Shown: one piece after another, positions 61,980-64,000 of the stretch
Position numbering within the stretch: position 1 is the stretch's first letter
Layout: each line of letters starts with the position of its first letter
DNA from: Methylophilus sp. 42
Lineage (GTDB): Bacteria; Pseudomonadota; Gammaproteobacteria; Burkholderiales; Methylophilaceae
DNA: 64,000 bases
Assembly: GCF_000384155.1 (NCBI RefSeq)
Contig: NZ_KB913031.1
Coordinates: 992,001 to 1,056,000, forward strand
Direction: 5' to 3'
The notes under the pieces: model-generated
What the model was told of the DNA's origin: nothing
Seen by the model: only the letters and a program-made list of their open reading frames with translations
Database searches by the model: none
Program-made: the position numbers and the translations under genes

Positions 61980-63902
61980 ATGCCTGTAATCCGCTTGCCT
62001 GATGGGTCATCCAGAAGTTTTGAACAGCCGGTGACCGTGGCCGATGTTGCGATGAATATTGGCGCTGGTCTGGCGAAAGCCGCACTGGCGGGTAAGGTCA
62101 CGTACACAGGTCAGGAAGCTAAACTGGTCGATACCAGTCATCTGATTGAGCAGGATGTAGACCTCGCCATCATTACCGATAAGAACGATGAAGGCCTGGA
62201 AGTGATTCGTCACTCGACCGCCCACTTGCTGGCTTATGCGGTCAAAGAGCTGTTCCCGGATGCGCAGGTGACCATCGGTCCGGTCATCGATAATGGCTTT
62301 TACTATGACTTTAGCTACAAGCGCCCGTTTACGCCGGACGATCTGGCAGCCATTGAAAAGAAAATGGCTGAGCTGGCGAAGAAAGACGAAAAAGTCGAGC
62401 GCAAGGTATTGCCACGTGATGAAGCTGTGGCTTACTTCAAAAGCATTAACGAGCATTATAAGGCCGAGATCATTGCCAGCATTCCAAGCAATGAGGACGT
62501 GTCTTTGTATTCTGAAGGCAACTTCACTGACTTGTGCCGTGGCCCGCACGTGCCGAATACCGGCAAACTCAAGGCGTTTAAATTAATGAAGCTGGCCGGT
62601 GCTTACTGGCGCGGCGACAGCAACAACGAAATGTTGCAACGCGTATACGGCACCGCCTGGCGCAACAAGGATGAGCTGGAAGCTTATCTGCATATGCTGG
62701 AAGAGGCTGAAAAGCGCGACCACCGCAAACTGGGCAAGCAACTCGACTTCTACCATATGCAGGATGATGCACCAGGTATGGTGTTCTGGCATCCTCGTGG
62801 CTGGGTGATCTGGCAAGAGGTCGAGCAGTACATGCGCGCCAAATTTAAAGAGTACGATTACCAGGAAGTGCGTACGCCGACGGTGCTGGATAAAACCCTG
62901 TGGGAAAAATCCGGCCACTGGCAAAACTACCGCGACAATATGTTTGTCACGCAGTCGGAAAGCCGCGATTATGCGGTGAAACCGATGAACTGCCCTGGCC
63001 ATATTCAGATTTTCAACCGCAGTTTGCACAGCTATCGTGATTTGCCGTTGCGTCTGGCAGAGTTCGGTTCCTGTCATCGTAATGAGCCATCTGGCTCCTT
63101 GCATGGCTTGATGCGCGTGCGTGGCTTTACCCAGGATGATGCCCATATTTTCTGTATGGAGTCACAAGTCGAGGCTGAAGTAGCAGACTTTATCAAGATG
63201 TTGTATGAAGTGTACAAAGACTTTGGTTTTGATGATGTGATCGTCAAATTGTCTACCCGCCCGGAAAAGCGCGTGGGCACGGAAGAAGCCTGGGATATGG
63301 CAGAAACTGCCCTGGCCAACGCGATTAAAGCTAATGGTCTTGAGTTTGAATATCAGCCGGGTGAGGGCGCATTTTACGGCCCGAAAATTGAGTTTACCCT
63401 CAAAGACTCTCTGGGCCGTATGTGGCAATGCGGTACTATCCAGCTTGACCCTAACCTGCCTGAACGCCTGGGCGCGGAGTATGTGGCTGAAGACAATACG
63501 CGTCAGCGGCCTATCATGTTGCACCGCGCCATTGTCGGTTCTATGGAGCGCTTTTTAGGTATTTTGATCGAGAACTTTGCCGGTGCGATGCCAGTCTGGT
63601 TGTCGCCAGTGCAAGTCATGGTGCTTAATATTTCAGATAACCAGGCTGATTATGTCCGCCAAGTGGTTGAAAAATTGAAGAAAAATGGCATTCGATGCGA
63701 TTTTGACTTGAGAAATGAGAAGATTACCTATAAAATACGCGAACACAGCTTGCAAAAGTTGCCATACCTCATTGTGGTAGGCGACAAAGAAATGCAAAAT
63801 GGTCATGTGGCCGTACGTACCAGAAAAGGTGAAGATCTGGGTGTGATGTCGGTAGAGGCGTTTGTAGCGCTCCTGCAAGAAGACATCCAAAACCGGGTCT
63901 AA
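61980..63902 (+). CDS. thrS: Threonyl-tRNA synthetase
   Basis: ThrS charges tRNA-Thr and edits Ser-tRNA-Thr. The 640-residue protein has an N-terminal TGS domain ([23 protein letters not shown]), the editing domain ([34 protein letters not shown] and [15 protein letters not shown] with zinc-site Cys/His), the class II catalytic core ([60 protein letters not shown]) and a C-terminal anticodon-binding domain. infC follows, the conserved thrS-infC-rpmI-rplT order. Confidence 0.98.
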   Translation: MPVIRLPDGSSRSFEQPVTVADVAMNIGAGLAKAALAGKVTYTGQEAKLVDTSHLIEQDVDLAIITDKNDEGLEVIRHSTAHLLAYAVKELFPDAQVTIGPVIDNGFYYDFSYKRPFTPDDLAAIEKKMAELAKKDEKVERKVLPRDEAVAYFKSINEHYKAEIIASIPSNEDVSLYSEGNFTDLCRGPHVPNTGKLKAFKLMKLAGAYWRGDSNNEMLQRVYGTAWRNKDELEAYLHMLEEAEKRDHRKLGKQLDFYHMQDDAPGMVFWHPRGWVIWQEVEQYMRAKFKEYDYQEVRTPTVLDKTLWEKSGHWQNYRDNMFVTQSESRDYAVKPMNCPGHIQIFNRSLHSYRDLPLRLAEFGSCHRNEPSGSLHGLMRVRGFTQDDAHIFCMESQVEAEVADFIKMLYEVYKDFGFDDVIVKLSTRPEKRVGTEEAWDMAETALANAIKANGLEFEYQPGEGAFYGPKIEFTLKDSLGRMWQCGTIQLDPNLPERLGAEYVAEDNTRQRPIMLHRAIVGSMERFLGILIENFAGAMPVWLSPVQVMVLNISDNQADYVRQVVEKLKKNGIRCDFDLRNEKITYKIREHSLQKLPYLIVVGDKEMQNGHVAVRTRKGEDLGVMSVEAFVALLQEDIQNRV

Positions 63903-63945
63903 TTTCGGGTATTCGTGCGGCTTTGTTTATTGTTAGGGGATTGTT

Positions 63946-64000
63946 ATAGCTCAAGATAAAGATACACGCATCAATGGCGACATCACTGCGCCACAAGTGC
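63946..64000 (+). CDS. infC: Translation initiation factor IF-3, 3' end outside window
   Basis: The frame reads AQDKDTRINGDITAPQV, the IF-3 N-terminus (RINGxI is diagnostic). No ATG or GTG lies in frame. AGGGG at 63935-63939 is a ribosome site six bases from ATA 63946; an ATT at 63940 adjoins it too closely. I favour ATA as the start. Rare start codons are a known feature of infC, allowing IF-3 to repress its own translation. Only 18 codons are in the window. Confidence 0.85.
   Translation, partial: MAQDKDTRINGDITAPQV

Noticed and set aside
1-64000. CRISPR arrays, restriction-modification or toxin-antitoxin defence loci
   Set aside because: No regularly spaced direct repeats and no gene with nuclease, methyltransferase or antitoxin patterns of such systems was found.

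Overview
The window is a stretch of ordinary chromosome from a betaproteobacterium, most likely of the family Methylophilaceae (Methylophilus-like). This is inferred, without a database search, from the gene order (pilD-coaE-zapD-yacG, recA-recX-alaS-lysC, yggS-proC-yggT divergent from pilT-pilU, tRNA-Val before thrS-infC), moderate GC content and recognisable protein sequences. Coding density is very high, and nearly all genes are housekeeping genes in short co-directional operons separated by hairpin terminators. There is no CRISPR array, no insertion sequence and no prophage.

Layout. 1-7 kb (mostly minus): 5' part of purL, ferrous iron uptake feoA-feoB, then the yciB-yciI-bolA-ppiC operon. 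7-9.4 kb (plus): PHP phosphatase rnm, yciO and an M50 protease. 9.4-15.1 kb: a 1.2 kb-residue-scale AsmA-like DUF748 envelope protein, a CorC-like CBS protein, a small secreted protein and mscL. 15.3-20.2 kb (plus): panC, panD, rsfS, rlmH, photolyase and mlaA. 20.3-25.5 kb: pmbA divergent from darP, a TusA-like protein lacking its cysteine, the Gcr membrane protein and a PDZ protein. 25.6-28.5 kb (plus): mog, vanZ-like, thiL, pgpA and pncC. 28.5-34.6 kb: a His/Gly-rich secreted protein, then recA-recX-alaS-lysC.

34.6-40 kb: a 139-bp palindromic element, tRNA-Ser(GCU), tRNA-Arg(ACG), ispB, an acidic unknown protein, pilD-coaE-zapD-yacG and a copper chaperone. 40.2-42.3 kb: an AT-rich patch with two genes unlike their surroundings, which is the only clear accessory segment. 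42.3-50.8 kb: a MutT-ThiE fusion, a DUF815 ATPase, maf-rng, yggT-proC-yggS and pilT-pilU. 50.9-56.5 kb (minus): one long run, ribE-ribBX-algH-ruvX-pyrR-pyrB-pyrC', joining riboflavin and pyrimidine genes. 56.6-64 kb: a zinc metallopeptidase, nudF, an epimerase-like protein, MltB, a 2OG-Fe(II) oxygenase, tRNA-Val(GAC), an EF-hand protein, thrS and the start of infC.

Several genes keep a fold but have lost catalytic residues: PyrC' (metal histidines), RibBX (GTP cyclohydrolase II cysteines) and the TusA-like protein (cysteine to serine). The first two are established proteobacterial variants; the third is less familiar. I saw no multi-gene system that looks wholly new. The best leads are the AT-rich patch, the palindrome after lysC, the structured DNA upstream of recA and the cysteine-less TusA-like gene.
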